Assembly (NCBI GenBank): GCA_964648295.1
Contig: CAZYNH010000001.1
Span: 62,001 to 126,000, forward strand
DNA: 64,000 bases
DNA from: UBA4055 sp964648295
GTDB lineage: Bacteria; UBA4055
Reading direction: 5' to 3'
Position 1 is the first letter of the stretch; each line of letters opens with the position of its first letter. A program made the position numbers and the translations under genes. Shown one piece after another: positions 53,626-61,904 of the stretch. A model generated the notes under the pieces. The model was not told the DNA's origin and did no database searches. It saw only the letters and a list, made by a program, of their open reading frames with translations.

Positions 53626-54731
53626 TATTTGACCTCCCTGACTATATCGTTCGGGGATATCATCTTTCCAAGCGCATTGACTCCTTTTACCCCCTCTCTT
53701 CCGGCCGTTCCGAATAACAGAGACCTGAATTGCCCTGTCAGATTCTCCTCGGCAATTATCACATTTTTGTATTTTGATATTATTTTGTGATATTCCTTAA
53801 GAACCGGTATCATTGTCTTGCATACGAGAAGTGATGATTTTTTCCCTTTAGCCCTTAAGATCCCGACCGCTTCTCTGGAAGCTTCCGCCGTAACATCGTA
53901 AGAAACGATCAGCGTGTCGCCTCCATCCTCGTCAAGTTCATAAAGAGAGTATTTTGATGCGTTTTTCATTATCTTTTCGTGGAGCCTGACCGTGTTCCCG
54001 AGAGCTTCCGGCGTACTGTGCTGAAGTATCCCTTTTGTGTCGTGGGTGGAGGAAGTTATTCTCACCCTGTGCTTTTCGTCTCCGAGGGGAAGGAATTCGG
54101 GCACAAGATTTTTTCCGGGTTTATAGGGCATATAAGGCTCTTTTGAAGAATAAAATTCCCTCTTTACAGGTGCGATCTTCTTTAGTGATGAAAAATCAAA
54201 GCTGTTCAGGCTCATCATCATTTCTTTTGAAGTAAGTATCACAACCGGAGTTCTGTATTCTACCGCGATGTGAGCCGCTTTTGCCGGGATATCCCAGCAG
54301 TCTTTGGCGTTCGACAGGCAAAGCACCGGAAGCGCGAACCCGCCCGATATCATGCCGTTGAGAAGCGCAAGATCACCCTGTGCGCCCGCCGTTGCTGTTC
54401 CCGTTGACGGTCCGAGCCTCTGAACAAGTATCGCGACCATCGGAAGTTCCATCATATAGGCCATGTTCAGCGATTCGAGCATCAGCGCGAAGCCGGGAAA
54501 CGATGTCGCCGTCACGGGAAGATGCCCGGTAGCGGAGTATCCCGCCATCCACTGAAGCGTTGTGATCTCGTCGGGAGCATCCTGCACGATACCGTATCTC
54601 TGTGTTGCGTACTTGTAAAGCAGATTTGCGGGCGTGATCGGATATCCGATGAAAACATCGCATCCGGCCTGAGCCAGTGACTCCATGACCAGCCTTGAGT
54701 TGTCTGTTAAAATAGTTTGCCGTTTTTTCAT
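53625..54731 (-). CDS. 2-Oxoacid:ferredoxin oxidoreductase alpha subunit
   Basis: 368 residues with the pyrimidine-binding fold: FIGYPITPANLLYKYA near the N-terminus, the acidic EITTLQWMAGYSATG segment and a C-terminal transketolase-type domain. It pairs with the fused beta-gamma gene whose start it touches. AGAGGT precedes the ATG. The pair with VorB/KorA-type alpha and a separate beta is typical of four-subunit ketoacid oxidoreductases, here reduced to two polypeptides. Confidence 0.92.
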   Translation of the reverse strand: MKKRQTILTDNSRLVMESLAQAGCDVFIGYPITPANLLYKYATQRYGIVQDAPDEITTLQWMAGYSATGHLPVTATSFPGFALMLESLNMAYMMELPMVAILVQRLGPSTGTATAGAQGDLALLNGMISGGFALPVLCLSNAKDCWDIPAKAAHIAVEYRTPVVILTSKEMMMSLNSFDFSSLKKIAPVKREFYSSKEPYMPYKPGKNLVPEFLPLGDEKHRVRITSSTHDTKGILQHSTPEALGNTVRLHEKIMKNASKYSLYELDEDGGDTLIVSYDVTAEASREAVGILRAKGKKSSLLVCKTMIPVLKEYHKIISKYKNVIIAEENLTGQFRSLLFGTAGREGVKGVNALGKMISPNDIVREVK

Positions 54732-54750
54732 AGTGTACCTCTATGATATT

Positions 54751-56184
54751 TTATTGTATTTGCGGTTTTTTGAATTTCTCGATGACCTTTCCCAGGGCGA
54801 TGAAGAACAGCGCCGCTCCAACGGCTCCGTAGGTCTTGTCAACTGAGAACCAGCCCATGCTCTGCGCAAGGATGCAAATGATGATAACGATCGTTCCGCC
54901 TATAAAGGCCATCTGTACTCCAAGTGCGTTGATCCAGCCCTTTTTGTAAATACCGAATATGATAACTATGGCCCCGATAGCCCTGATCGCGTAAGAAATG
55001 TATGCCGCATCGAGAACGCTTTTACCCACCCAGATCGCGAGAGGAATGGTCACGATGTTGACTAGAATTACAAGATTTTTCGCCGTCCTTAATATCTTTT
55101 TATCTTCCGCGTCTTTATTTATAAGTCCGTGATAGATGTCTTTTGCCGCTATCGTTACCACGGCAAAGTTAACAGGCCCGACAGTTGAAAGAATTGCTGC
55201 GAGAACACCAGACAGGGCAAGAGCTCCGAGGTAGGGATTGATAAAACTTTCGGTCGTTAACAGTGTTGAAAGCACCATCTTCGCATTCGGCAAAGTTGAC
55301 ACATCAAAATATTTCCCGGTTTTGGCAATAAGACCCAGAAAAGCTATCATTATACCGAAAGGAGCGATTATAAAAGCCGAAAGTACAGCGGCTCTCTTTG
55401 CCGTTTGCGCATCTTTTGCGCCGAATATCGGCTGAATACTTGCCTGTCCCGCCATTCCGCCCAGTACTCCGCCCAACAGCAGTGTGAAGGCCTCATTCAA
55501 ACCCGCGCTGAAAGGGTTCAGATAGTTTTTCGGCACACTCTGTTCAAGAGCCATCAGGTTCTCGGTAAGGCCGCTTATTCCGCCGATCCCGACCATTCCT
55601 ACAATAAAAGCTATCCCGACACCGATGAACATAGCGGCAAGATGGATTATTCCCGTTATAGCGAGGGCATGCATCCCTCCGACATAGGTGTAGATCGTGA
55701 TTATCACAGATGCGATAAGAACCGATTCAGTCCATCCGAGTCCCATGATAGGGCCGAAGAGGCCTGCGCAGGTCTGAAGCTGGACATAAGCGAGAGTTAT
55801 GTATGCGATCATAAAAGCAATTGCTGAAACATTTCTCGATTTTGCTCCGAACAGATGATGGAGCATCTCGCTGACAGTATGAACATCTTTTTTCCTGTAG
55901 TGCGACGCGACCGTGTAACCTATGATGATCATTCCCGCGGCTGTTGAAAGGTTATACAGTATCGGAACCATCGTGCCTGTGTTGAAGGCTTTTTCAGACA
56001 CTCCTATAGTGCTCATTCCGCCCAGCCATTCCGCAGCGACCACGACTGCGCAAACTATAAGCCCCATGTTCCTGCCGGCCACAAGAAAATCGGCAGCCGA
56101 CTTGCTCGCCACTTTTTTTGTCAGGAAAGACAGGGCGATCACCATAGCGAAGTACGCGATAATTATTGCTATGTAGATGTTCAT
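54751..56184 (-). CDS. Sodium:solute symporter (SSS family)
   Basis: 477 residues with about 13 membrane helices and the LeuT-type SSS core (FLVAGRNMG, AAEWLGGMSTIGVSEKAF). It imports an organic solute with Na+. It lies 19 bases upstream of the 2-oxoacid oxidoreductase genes on the same strand, with AGAGGT before the ATG. The substrate may therefore be an amino acid, oxoacid or carboxylate handled by that enzyme. SSS substrates cannot be read reliably from sequence. Confidence 0.9.
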   Translation of the reverse strand: MNIYIAIIIAYFAMVIALSFLTKKVASKSAADFLVAGRNMGLIVCAVVVAAEWLGGMSTIGVSEKAFNTGTMVPILYNLSTAAGMIIIGYTVASHYRKKDVHTVSEMLHHLFGAKSRNVSAIAFMIAYITLAYVQLQTCAGLFGPIMGLGWTESVLIASVIITIYTYVGGMHALAITGIIHLAAMFIGVGIAFIVGMVGIGGISGLTENLMALEQSVPKNYLNPFSAGLNEAFTLLLGGVLGGMAGQASIQPIFGAKDAQTAKRAAVLSAFIIAPFGIMIAFLGLIAKTGKYFDVSTLPNAKMVLSTLLTTESFINPYLGALALSGVLAAILSTVGPVNFAVVTIAAKDIYHGLINKDAEDKKILRTAKNLVILVNIVTIPLAIWVGKSVLDAAYISYAIRAIGAIVIIFGIYKKGWINALGVQMAFIGGTIVIIICILAQSMGWFSVDKTYGAVGAALFFIALGKVIEKFKKPQIQ

Positions 56185-56273
56185 TTTTTACCTCTTTGTT
56201 AAAATTGAGCTAAAAATAGTATATTTTTACTGTTTTGTGAAGTTGTATTTTATATATTTTTTTTGTCATAAAT

Positions 56274-56297
56274 AAAAAGGGCGGAAATTACCGCCCT
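56274..56297 (-). terminator. Terminator after the lipoprotein gene
   Basis: On the minus strand AGGGCGG/CCGCCCT, loop TAATTT, followed by T5. It ends the transcript of the gene at 56318-57082. Confidence 0.85.
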
Positions 56298-56317
56298 GAA
56301 ACATGATCCGTCCTATC

Positions 56318-57082
56318 TTACAGAACTTCGTCGAAGATTACAGTTACATTGTCGTAATAAACTTCGGTCGTTCCTTCGAATCCTGAGTCTGTTCCGATGA
56401 TGATCCACGCGCTTCCTTCAGCGTCGGTCGTGATCTGGAAATCGAATCCTATAGTGTATGAATCGAAATTCTTTACCGCGTATTTCGGTCTGTTGATATC
56501 GACGTTCGGGTTGGCGACGTTGCCGATGTTAAGCATGTCTGTTCCGCTGACGCTCTGATTGCCTTTGTCTATGTTCATGAGCCATGCTGTCTGAGTTTCG
56601 TTCAGTACGGCCAGCGGTTCGTAATTGACAGCGCCGAATTTCATAAAAACGCTCTCGCCGGGAGATCCGCCTATACCGAAAAGGCCTTCAGGTATATCGT
56701 TGATGATATCAAAATTGAAGTTCAGCTGGTAAGTAGTGTTCGGAGTAAGTCCGGTAACCTGCTTTTTCACGAACATGAAAAGATCGTCGCTGTGGTTATT
56801 GCCTGATATATAAAGGCTTTTTCCGTACTGTCCGCCGAGTTTTCCGGGAGCTCTTTTCCATGAAAAGACGAGATCATAAAAGTCGTTGTCTGCCGGGCAG
56901 TCAGCGAAACCGCCGTTCCAGTCTTCCTGTGAAAGGTCGAAATTATAGGTGAACGTCGCAGCTGCTGATTTGACGCTTTTTAGCGGAGTTTCGTTTTCTG
57001 AAGGTTCAATGGGAGCAGTGCTTTTTCCGCATGACGCGAGGAGCATGACAATGCCTGCGAGGATCAGTGTTCTGATTTTCAT
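56318..57082 (-). CDS. Lipoprotein with CBM-like beta-sandwich
   Basis: 254 residues. A lipoprotein signal ends in the lipobox LASC with the modified cysteine near residue 18, then a short disordered linker and a single beta-sandwich domain (about 45-254) with aromatic residues typical of carbohydrate-binding or jelly-roll modules (SQEDWNGGFADCPADNDFYD). No catalytic residues are apparent. It should sit on the outer membrane or cell surface. Monocistronic, with its own terminator. Confidence 0.8.
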   Translation of the reverse strand: MKIRTLILAGIVMLLASCGKSTAPIEPSENETPLKSVKSAAATFTYNFDLSQEDWNGGFADCPADNDFYDLVFSWKRAPGKLGGQYGKSLYISGNNHSDDLFMFVKKQVTGLTPNTTYQLNFNFDIINDIPEGLFGIGGSPGESVFMKFGAVNYEPLAVLNETQTAWLMNIDKGNQSVSGTDMLNIGNVANPNVDINRPKYAVKNFDSYTIGFDFQITTDAEGSAWIIIGTDSGFEGTTEVYYDNVTVIFDEVL

Positions 57083-57188
57083 TTCCGTTCCTTTTTTAAA
57101 TTAGGTTTAATTTGCGCCTGTAATAAAGGAAATTCCCGCTCTTAAGTCAAGAGTAGATTTATAAGAATTTTATTAGAAATTTTCAGAG

Positions 57189-58184
57189 CTACTTGACTAC
57201 TGACTTTCCTTCCTTAACCTCGCTTCCGCCCCATTCGACGACAGTAAAACCTTTCCTTGACTTCGGAACGAGCGTCTGAGGTTTGATCTCAACAGGTTTA
57301 TCGAGACCTTTGAATACCATGAACACCCGGATTACCGTGTCAGGTGCGGGAGTAACAGTGAGTTCCGCAAGTTCCTCATACTCTTTCGTGGAAAAATGGA
57401 TCAAATTATACGGATGCTTCTCAAGTTCCGGCAGCCAGTAGATAATGAATTCGTTCGCTTCTTTATAATTCAGTCCGAGAGTTTTCAGGCTCTTTTCCAG
57501 AAATCCTGCTGCATCTTCCTTCTTAACTACAAAACCTTCGTCTAAAGTAAAAGTCCTGTCAGTCACGCCTTCCCAGAACAGCGAATAATACATTTTGCCT
57601 TCTTTATCGGTCAGAGTACCGTCAGGTTTTGCTGTCATAGTCCAACCGTTATCGGGATATTTCGGATAAGTAGCCGTGAAAGTCCCTTTATAATCAAGCT
57701 TCACATTCACTTCAGTCTCTTTTTCGGGATATATGTAGATGATAGGTTTTGCTGTGATGTCTGGTTTTGGTTTTGGTTCTATAGGTACTGTTACTTCGAT
57801 TGCCGGTATATCTTCTACATTATCCGTTTTAACACCTTTAATAAGGATGAAATTATATTTCATTGTAGAATCGTTATATACTTGGAAGTTCAGCTTCTCA
57901 TCATACATTCCATCTTTAGAAGTTGCAGACAATGTGTAAATTCCTTTTCTTATAGAATTAATTTGATAGAAACCGTTACTGTCCGTAGTAGATTTCCAGG
58001 TTGTTCCTTTGATCTCAACTATAACATCGGAAATAGGCTTGGAAAACATATCTAAGACTCTCCCGCTAATCGAACACTTAAAACCGCTAAATATTCTTAC
58101 AGAATCCTTCTTCGCTTCCTGCCCGAAAGAAAGTGAGAAGATCAGGATGAGGAGTAAAGCGGATACTTTGCCTGAGATATTCAT
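57189..58184 (-). CDS. Exported protein with CarboxypepD_reg-like domain
   Basis: 331 residues: signal peptide (1-21, ending LSFGQE), a carboxypeptidase-regulatory-like beta-sandwich (about 36-115, SGRVLDMFSKPISDVIVEIKG in part), and a conserved region from KPIIYIYPEKETEVNVKLDY to the end that is widespread in secreted bacterial proteins without known function. The start overlaps the vapC stop by 4 bases, with no ribosome site, so it is probably translated by coupling. Its first 30 codons are almost identical to those of the gene at 58813-59523. Confidence 0.8.
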   Translation of the reverse strand: MNISGKVSALLLILIFSLSFGQEAKKDSVRIFSGFKCSISGRVLDMFSKPISDVIVEIKGTTWKSTTDSNGFYQINSIRKGIYTLSATSKDGMYDEKLNFQVYNDSTMKYNFILIKGVKTDNVEDIPAIEVTVPIEPKPKPDITAKPIIYIYPEKETEVNVKLDYKGTFTATYPKYPDNGWTMTAKPDGTLTDKEGKMYYSLFWEGVTDRTFTLDEGFVVKKEDAAGFLEKSLKTLGLNYKEANEFIIYWLPELEKHPYNLIHFSTKEYEELAELTVTPAPDTVIRVFMVFKGLDKPVEIKPQTLVPKSRKGFTVVEWGGSEVKEGKSVVK

Positions 58185-58207
58185 TTATACACCCTGATGT
58201 TTATTAT
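58104..58207. repeat. 104-bp repeat: vapC tail plus signal peptide, copy A
   Basis: It covers the last codons of vapC and the first 27 codons of the following exported protein. It matches 59443-59546 at about 94 of 104 positions in the same orientation. Confidence 0.9.
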
Positions 58208-58561
58208 TGATTCGATCATTTCAAAGTGACTGTCCAGACTATAGATCTCACAGTCGTTCTGAAGCGCGTTCTGAGCTATTATCAGATCAGGAATACCGAC
58301 TCCGTTGATACCTTTCTGCAGGCATAAAGCCTGAAAATCAGTGATCTGCTTCCAGTCAATATTCATTTCATTTTTTGATACTTCGTTTAAAAGTCCGATT
58401 ACTTTATTTTGCTTCTTGAGTTTTAAATACGGGATAAGTTCTGTTAAAATAAGATCATTTGTCAAAACGAGATTTTCGTCTATGAGAAGATCAAGTTTGT
58501 CTGAATTCTTTCCGCCCCTGAAATAATCTATCCAGACCGATGTGTCGACCAGGACGTTCAA
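58181..58561 (-). CDS. vapC: VapC-type PIN-domain toxin
   Basis: 126 residues, a PIN-domain ribonuclease with the four acidic residues D6, E41, D92 and D110 (LVDTSVWIDYF, ILTELI, GIPDLIIA, SLDSHF). VapC toxins cut specific RNAs, often initiator tRNA or rRNA, until bound by VapB. The ATG overlaps the vapB stop by 4 bases. Its stop overlaps the start of an exported-protein gene, an unusual coupling. Confidence 0.92.
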   Translation of the reverse strand: MNVLVDTSVWIDYFRGGKNSDKLDLLIDENLVLTNDLILTELIPYLKLKKQNKVIGLLNEVSKNEMNIDWKQITDFQALCLQKGINGVGIPDLIIAQNALQNDCEIYSLDSHFEMIESIINIRVYK

Positions 58562-58752
58562 GTTCTCGCTCTTAAAGTATCAAGGTCAATATCAAGATCA
58601 ATCTTACCTTTAAAGTCCTTGAGGTCGGCGATTTTCTTTTTTCTTATCAGGTCTTCGAGGGCCGTGATTATTACCATTGTTTTTGTCTTGATATGAGTAG
58701 TTTTCATAGCCTCTGCAAGAAGATCTTCGGGCAGGTCGAGTGTTGTTCTCAT
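58558..58752 (-). CDS. vapB: VapB-type antitoxin
   Basis: 64 residues: a ribbon-helix-helix start (MRTTLDLPEDLLAEAMK) of the VapB/DUF2191 type, then a helix and an acidic C-terminus that binds VapC. AGGAGG precedes the ATG. VapB normally represses its own promoter, which should lie in 58753-58812. Confidence 0.9.
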   Translation of the reverse strand: MRTTLDLPEDLLAEAMKTTHIKTKTMVIITALEDLIRKKKIADLKDFKGKIDLDIDLDTLRART

Positions 58753-58812
58753 TATTACCTCCTATATGCATTAATATAACGACCCATGCATATAAAGTCA
58801 ATCTTTAATTAC

Positions 58813-59523
58813 TTAAAATTCTTCAACAACATGTTTCCTCCATACCTCAATTGCATATTGGAGGAATGAGCTTGGGGCTTTCTCAAAATCATCATCATTT
58901 AAAAATGCGCCGGAAAAGTCATTAGGCTTGTCTAAATTTGGTATATTCTCACAGTTAAACTCATAATTTGTTAAATCTATATCCTGCTGTGCTTTTGAAT
59001 ATCGTATAAATGTTTTCCCTTTCAATTTATAAGCTTTATTATTTTCATGCATTATTAATTCTATATCTGCAGAAGAAACATCGCTTCTATTTGCAGTCTT
59101 GTATACAAAAGTCGTCTCAGTAACACCGTTACTGTCCAAGTCTGTTATATAAACAGAATTTGGTAATACTAGAAGGTCTAAACTCATAACACAAGTACGG
59201 TTCAGCTCAAAGTCCCACAAAAGCTTGAGAGTGTCATTTTTTAATATGTATTGTTCAACAAATATTTGTTTAGAAACTTCATCTTCGTGATCTTCAAATC
59301 TTTTTCTGTTCGGGCCAATTGCTGAGGGTAAAAAGTAATTTGCCCCGTTTCTGTCATTCCATTTATAAATTTCAATTATATTGCCCTTTACCTTAATACT
59401 ATCAGGAAATTCTTCAATCTCAATTTTTTCAACCTTAACAGTATCCTTCTTCGCTTCCTGCCCGAAAGTTAGTGAAAAGATTAAAATGAGGAGTAACGCG
59501 GATACTTTGCCTGAGATATTCAT
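58813..59523 (-). CDS. Exported protein, unknown, shared signal peptide
   Basis: 236 residues. The signal peptide and first 27 residues are nearly the same as in the gene at 57189-58184, but the mature part differs and contains no recognised domain; it is beta-rich with two cysteines. A probable outer-surface or periplasmic protein. Lower GC than most neighbours. There is no Shine-Dalgarno site, and the bases before the ATG are the remnant of a vapC 3' end. It probably arose by recombination that joined a new body to a duplicated leader. Confidence 0.7.
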   Translation of the reverse strand: MNISGKVSALLLILIFSLTFGQEAKKDTVKVEKIEIEEFPDSIKVKGNIIEIYKWNDRNGANYFLPSAIGPNRKRFEDHEDEVSKQIFVEQYILKNDTLKLLWDFELNRTCVMSLDLLVLPNSVYITDLDSNGVTETTFVYKTANRSDVSSADIELIMHENNKAYKLKGKTFIRYSKAQQDIDLTNYEFNCENIPNLDKPNDFSGAFLNDDDFEKAPSSFLQYAIEVWRKHVVEEF

Positions 59524-59546
59524 TTAAACACCCGAATGTTTATTAT
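59443..59546. repeat. 104-bp repeat: vapC tail plus signal peptide, copy B
   Basis: Second copy of the element at 58104-58207, about 90 percent identical. It includes the start of the gene at 58813-59523 and, upstream of it, a vapC 3' fragment. Confidence 0.9.
59520..59546 (-). pseudogene. vapC 3'-end remnant
   Basis: Read on the minus strand, codons 59546-59520 give IINIRVFK and a TGA stop; the intact vapC ends IINIRVYK with TGA in the same context. No upstream vapC sequence remains, because the DUF3795 gene ends here. This is the fossil of a second VapBC unit. Confidence 0.7.
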
Positions 59547-59833
59547 CCCTGTATATTCTTAAGCGCTTCAATCCTTTCCCTGAGGGCGGTTTCGTACTGC
59601 TCGTCGGTCATTGTAGGGTCGCGGAGATCGGTGAATATCTTACAGGGGAGAAGCGAACATTCCCCGCAGTGGTTAAGTTCTCTCGAATTGACCGCGCAGT
59701 CCCAGATGGGGCAGACGCCTTTTTCTGTGTGTTCGACGGCCCAAAACGGTATCCCTTTCGTTTCCCTGCAGCCTTCGCAGCCCTTTTTGTACCAACTGCA
59801 GTCCCTACAGTAAACTCCGCACGGATTGATCAT
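59543..59833 (-). CDS. DUF3795-family Cys-rich protein
   Basis: 96 residues with ten or so cysteines in the DUF3795 arrangement: NPCGVYCRDCSWYKKGCEGC, VCPIWDCAVN and HCGECSLLPC. It probably binds zinc or an Fe-S cluster. The family is widespread in anaerobes and of unknown function. It follows the acyl-CoA synthetase gene by 19 bases and may be its co-transcribed partner. Confidence 0.88.
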   Translation of the reverse strand: MINPCGVYCRDCSWYKKGCEGCRETKGIPFWAVEHTEKGVCPIWDCAVNSRELNHCGECSLLPCKIFTDLRDPTMTDEQYETALRERIEALKNIQG

Positions 59834-59852
59834 TTCGGTCCCCTGAATATTT

Positions 59853-61904
59853 TTACTTTTCTATCCTTATCCTTGCGTCGACAGCCACCAGGTCTTTTTC
59901 ATTGCCGAGTAGCGGATTGATGTCCATTTCCATGATCTCGGGAGCGGCTTGCGTCAAACTTGAAAGTCTTGCGATCACTTCCGCGAACTTATTCTCATCG
60001 ATCCCTTTCTGACCTCTGATGCCCTTGATGATCTTGTAGCTTTTGAGCGATCTTATCATTTCCAGAGCCTTGTCCGCGCCGAACGGAGCGAGGTTCGATG
60101 CCGTGTCTTTGAAGACCTCGATGAATATTCCGCCCAGACCGCAGAGTATCGAATGTCCGAACTTGCCTTCGTGGTTTATTCCCGCGAAGAATTCTTTTCC
60201 GGAGATCATCGGCTGTATCATGACGCCTTTGTAGCCTTCTATCTTAGTCATTTTGTCGAAGGTTTTCTCAATCTCTTTTTCGTTCTTCAGGCCGAGAGCT
60301 ATTCCGCCCACGTCCGATTTATGTACGGGACCGACCACTTTCATTACCAGCGGGAAGCCGAACTCTTTCGATTTTTTGACGACATCCGCTTTTTTAGCGC
60401 TTACGAACTCATGAACTCTCGGTATTCCTGCGGCGTCCAGCATTTCCGATACCTGTTCAGGTTTGAGATATCCGTTCTTGGCTTTGGAGATTATCGCTCT
60501 GATCTTCTTTTTATCTACCTTCGCTTCCTTGAATTCCGTGTAGGGTTTCGGCGTGTTCGCCACGTTGACGATCGTGCGGCCGAGATTTACTTCATCGGAG
60601 AAATAGACGTTGCCGAGAGATTTGAAGTACTCTATTTCAGCACCTGCCGAGACGATGGACGGAAGAAGCGGGTAGATAGGTTTTTTCGTCTTTTTCATCT
60701 TTTCGTCGAGCACTTTATATACATCGTAGATCTCGCCGAGACCGGGTGAGCCGAAGATAACGACCATTCCGTCGATGTTATTGAATTTATCGTTGATATA
60801 ATCTATGATGATACCGAGCTGCTCAGCGGTTCCTGTGGCGAGGAAATCTATCGGGTTGGCCGCGGAGGACCCGGGGAAGAGCAGTTCGAGAAGTTCTTTA
60901 GCGTACTTTCCCTCAAGGTGAGGCACATCAAGACCGCCGTTGGACAGCGCGTCCGTCAGCATGACGCCCGGACCGCCGGCATGAGTGATCACGGCTATGT
61001 TCTTTCCTTTAAGCTCTTTCTGCATGAAAACACCCGCCGTGTAGATAAGGTCCTCCCTGCCGTGACACCTGACGATGCCGGCTTTACTGAACAGCGCTTC
61101 GACGGCTTTGTCCGGAGTGGCCAGCGCGCCCGTGTGCGACGAGGCGGCTCTTGAGCCTGCCGAGGAGCTTCCCGATTTGACAGCTGCGATCCGGCACCCT
61201 TTATTAATTAATGAAGAGGCGTGCTTTAAAAGCATATCCGGTTTATTGACGTTCTCCATATATATAAGCTTCACTTTCGAACTTTTTGCCGGATCGAAGG
61301 TCTCGTCCCAGTATTTTACCACGTCCTCGACACCGATCTGCGCGCTGTTGCCGACGGAGTACAGGCTCGCGAAAGTTATTCCCATCGGGATCCCTTTCTC
61401 GATGATGAAGGCGGCGGTCGCTCCCGAGCCTGAAACGAAGTCGCATCCCGCCGGATCGAGTTTGGGTATCGGTCCCGCGAAAATACCGTTGTAGTGTGTC
61501 GTCAGTACGCCGATACAGTTCGGTCCGATCAGAGCAGCTTTAAATTTGTCGCATACTGCAACGATCTCCCTTTCGAGCTTCTTGCCCTCTTCGCCCATCT
61601 CGCCGAAACCGGCAGACAATATGATAAATGCTTTCGTATTCTTCTCTTTCGCGAGATATTCCACATAACCTTTCACGTGATTTACGGCTACGGAAATGAT
61701 CGCAAGCTCAACATACGGAAGCTCTTCGGGTTTTACGCACTTCACGCCCTGCACCTTCTCCTCTTTCGGATTGACGGCATACAGCTTGCCCTTGTATTTC
61801 CCGAGCAGGATATTGTGCAGCACCTTGCCGCCCGGTTTCCTTATATTCTCCGACGCTCCGATTATAACGATAGATTTCGGGTTCACGAGCTCTCTATTTA
61901 TCAT
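59853..61904 (-). CDS. ADP-forming acyl-CoA synthetase (fused alpha-beta)
   Basis: 683 residues. An N-terminal CoA-binding domain (about 5-130, IVIIGASENIRKPGGKV), ligase-CoA domains with the phosphorylated histidine in SSHTGALATPDKA (about 255), and a C-terminal ATP-grasp domain (about 460-683). It converts acetyl- or arylacetyl-CoA, ADP and phosphate to the acid, CoA and ATP. GGAGGAAGG precedes the ATG. It overlaps the indolepyruvate oxidoreductase gene by 11 bases, the same pairing as in archaeal peptide fermenters, so aryl acids are likely products. Confidence 0.93.
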   Translation of the reverse strand: MINRELVNPKSIVIIGASENIRKPGGKVLHNILLGKYKGKLYAVNPKEEKVQGVKCVKPEELPYVELAIISVAVNHVKGYVEYLAKEKNTKAFIILSAGFGEMGEEGKKLEREIVAVCDKFKAALIGPNCIGVLTTHYNGIFAGPIPKLDPAGCDFVSGSGATAAFIIEKGIPMGITFASLYSVGNSAQIGVEDVVKYWDETFDPAKSSKVKLIYMENVNKPDMLLKHASSLINKGCRIAAVKSGSSSAGSRAASSHTGALATPDKAVEALFSKAGIVRCHGREDLIYTAGVFMQKELKGKNIAVITHAGGPGVMLTDALSNGGLDVPHLEGKYAKELLELLFPGSSAANPIDFLATGTAEQLGIIIDYINDKFNNIDGMVVIFGSPGLGEIYDVYKVLDEKMKKTKKPIYPLLPSIVSAGAEIEYFKSLGNVYFSDEVNLGRTIVNVANTPKPYTEFKEAKVDKKKIRAIISKAKNGYLKPEQVSEMLDAAGIPRVHEFVSAKKADVVKKSKEFGFPLVMKVVGPVHKSDVGGIALGLKNEKEIEKTFDKMTKIEGYKGVMIQPMISGKEFFAGINHEGKFGHSILCGLGGIFIEVFKDTASNLAPFGADKALEMIRSLKSYKIIKGIRGQKGIDENKFAEVIARLSSLTQAAPEIMEMDINPLLGNEKDLVAVDARIRIEK

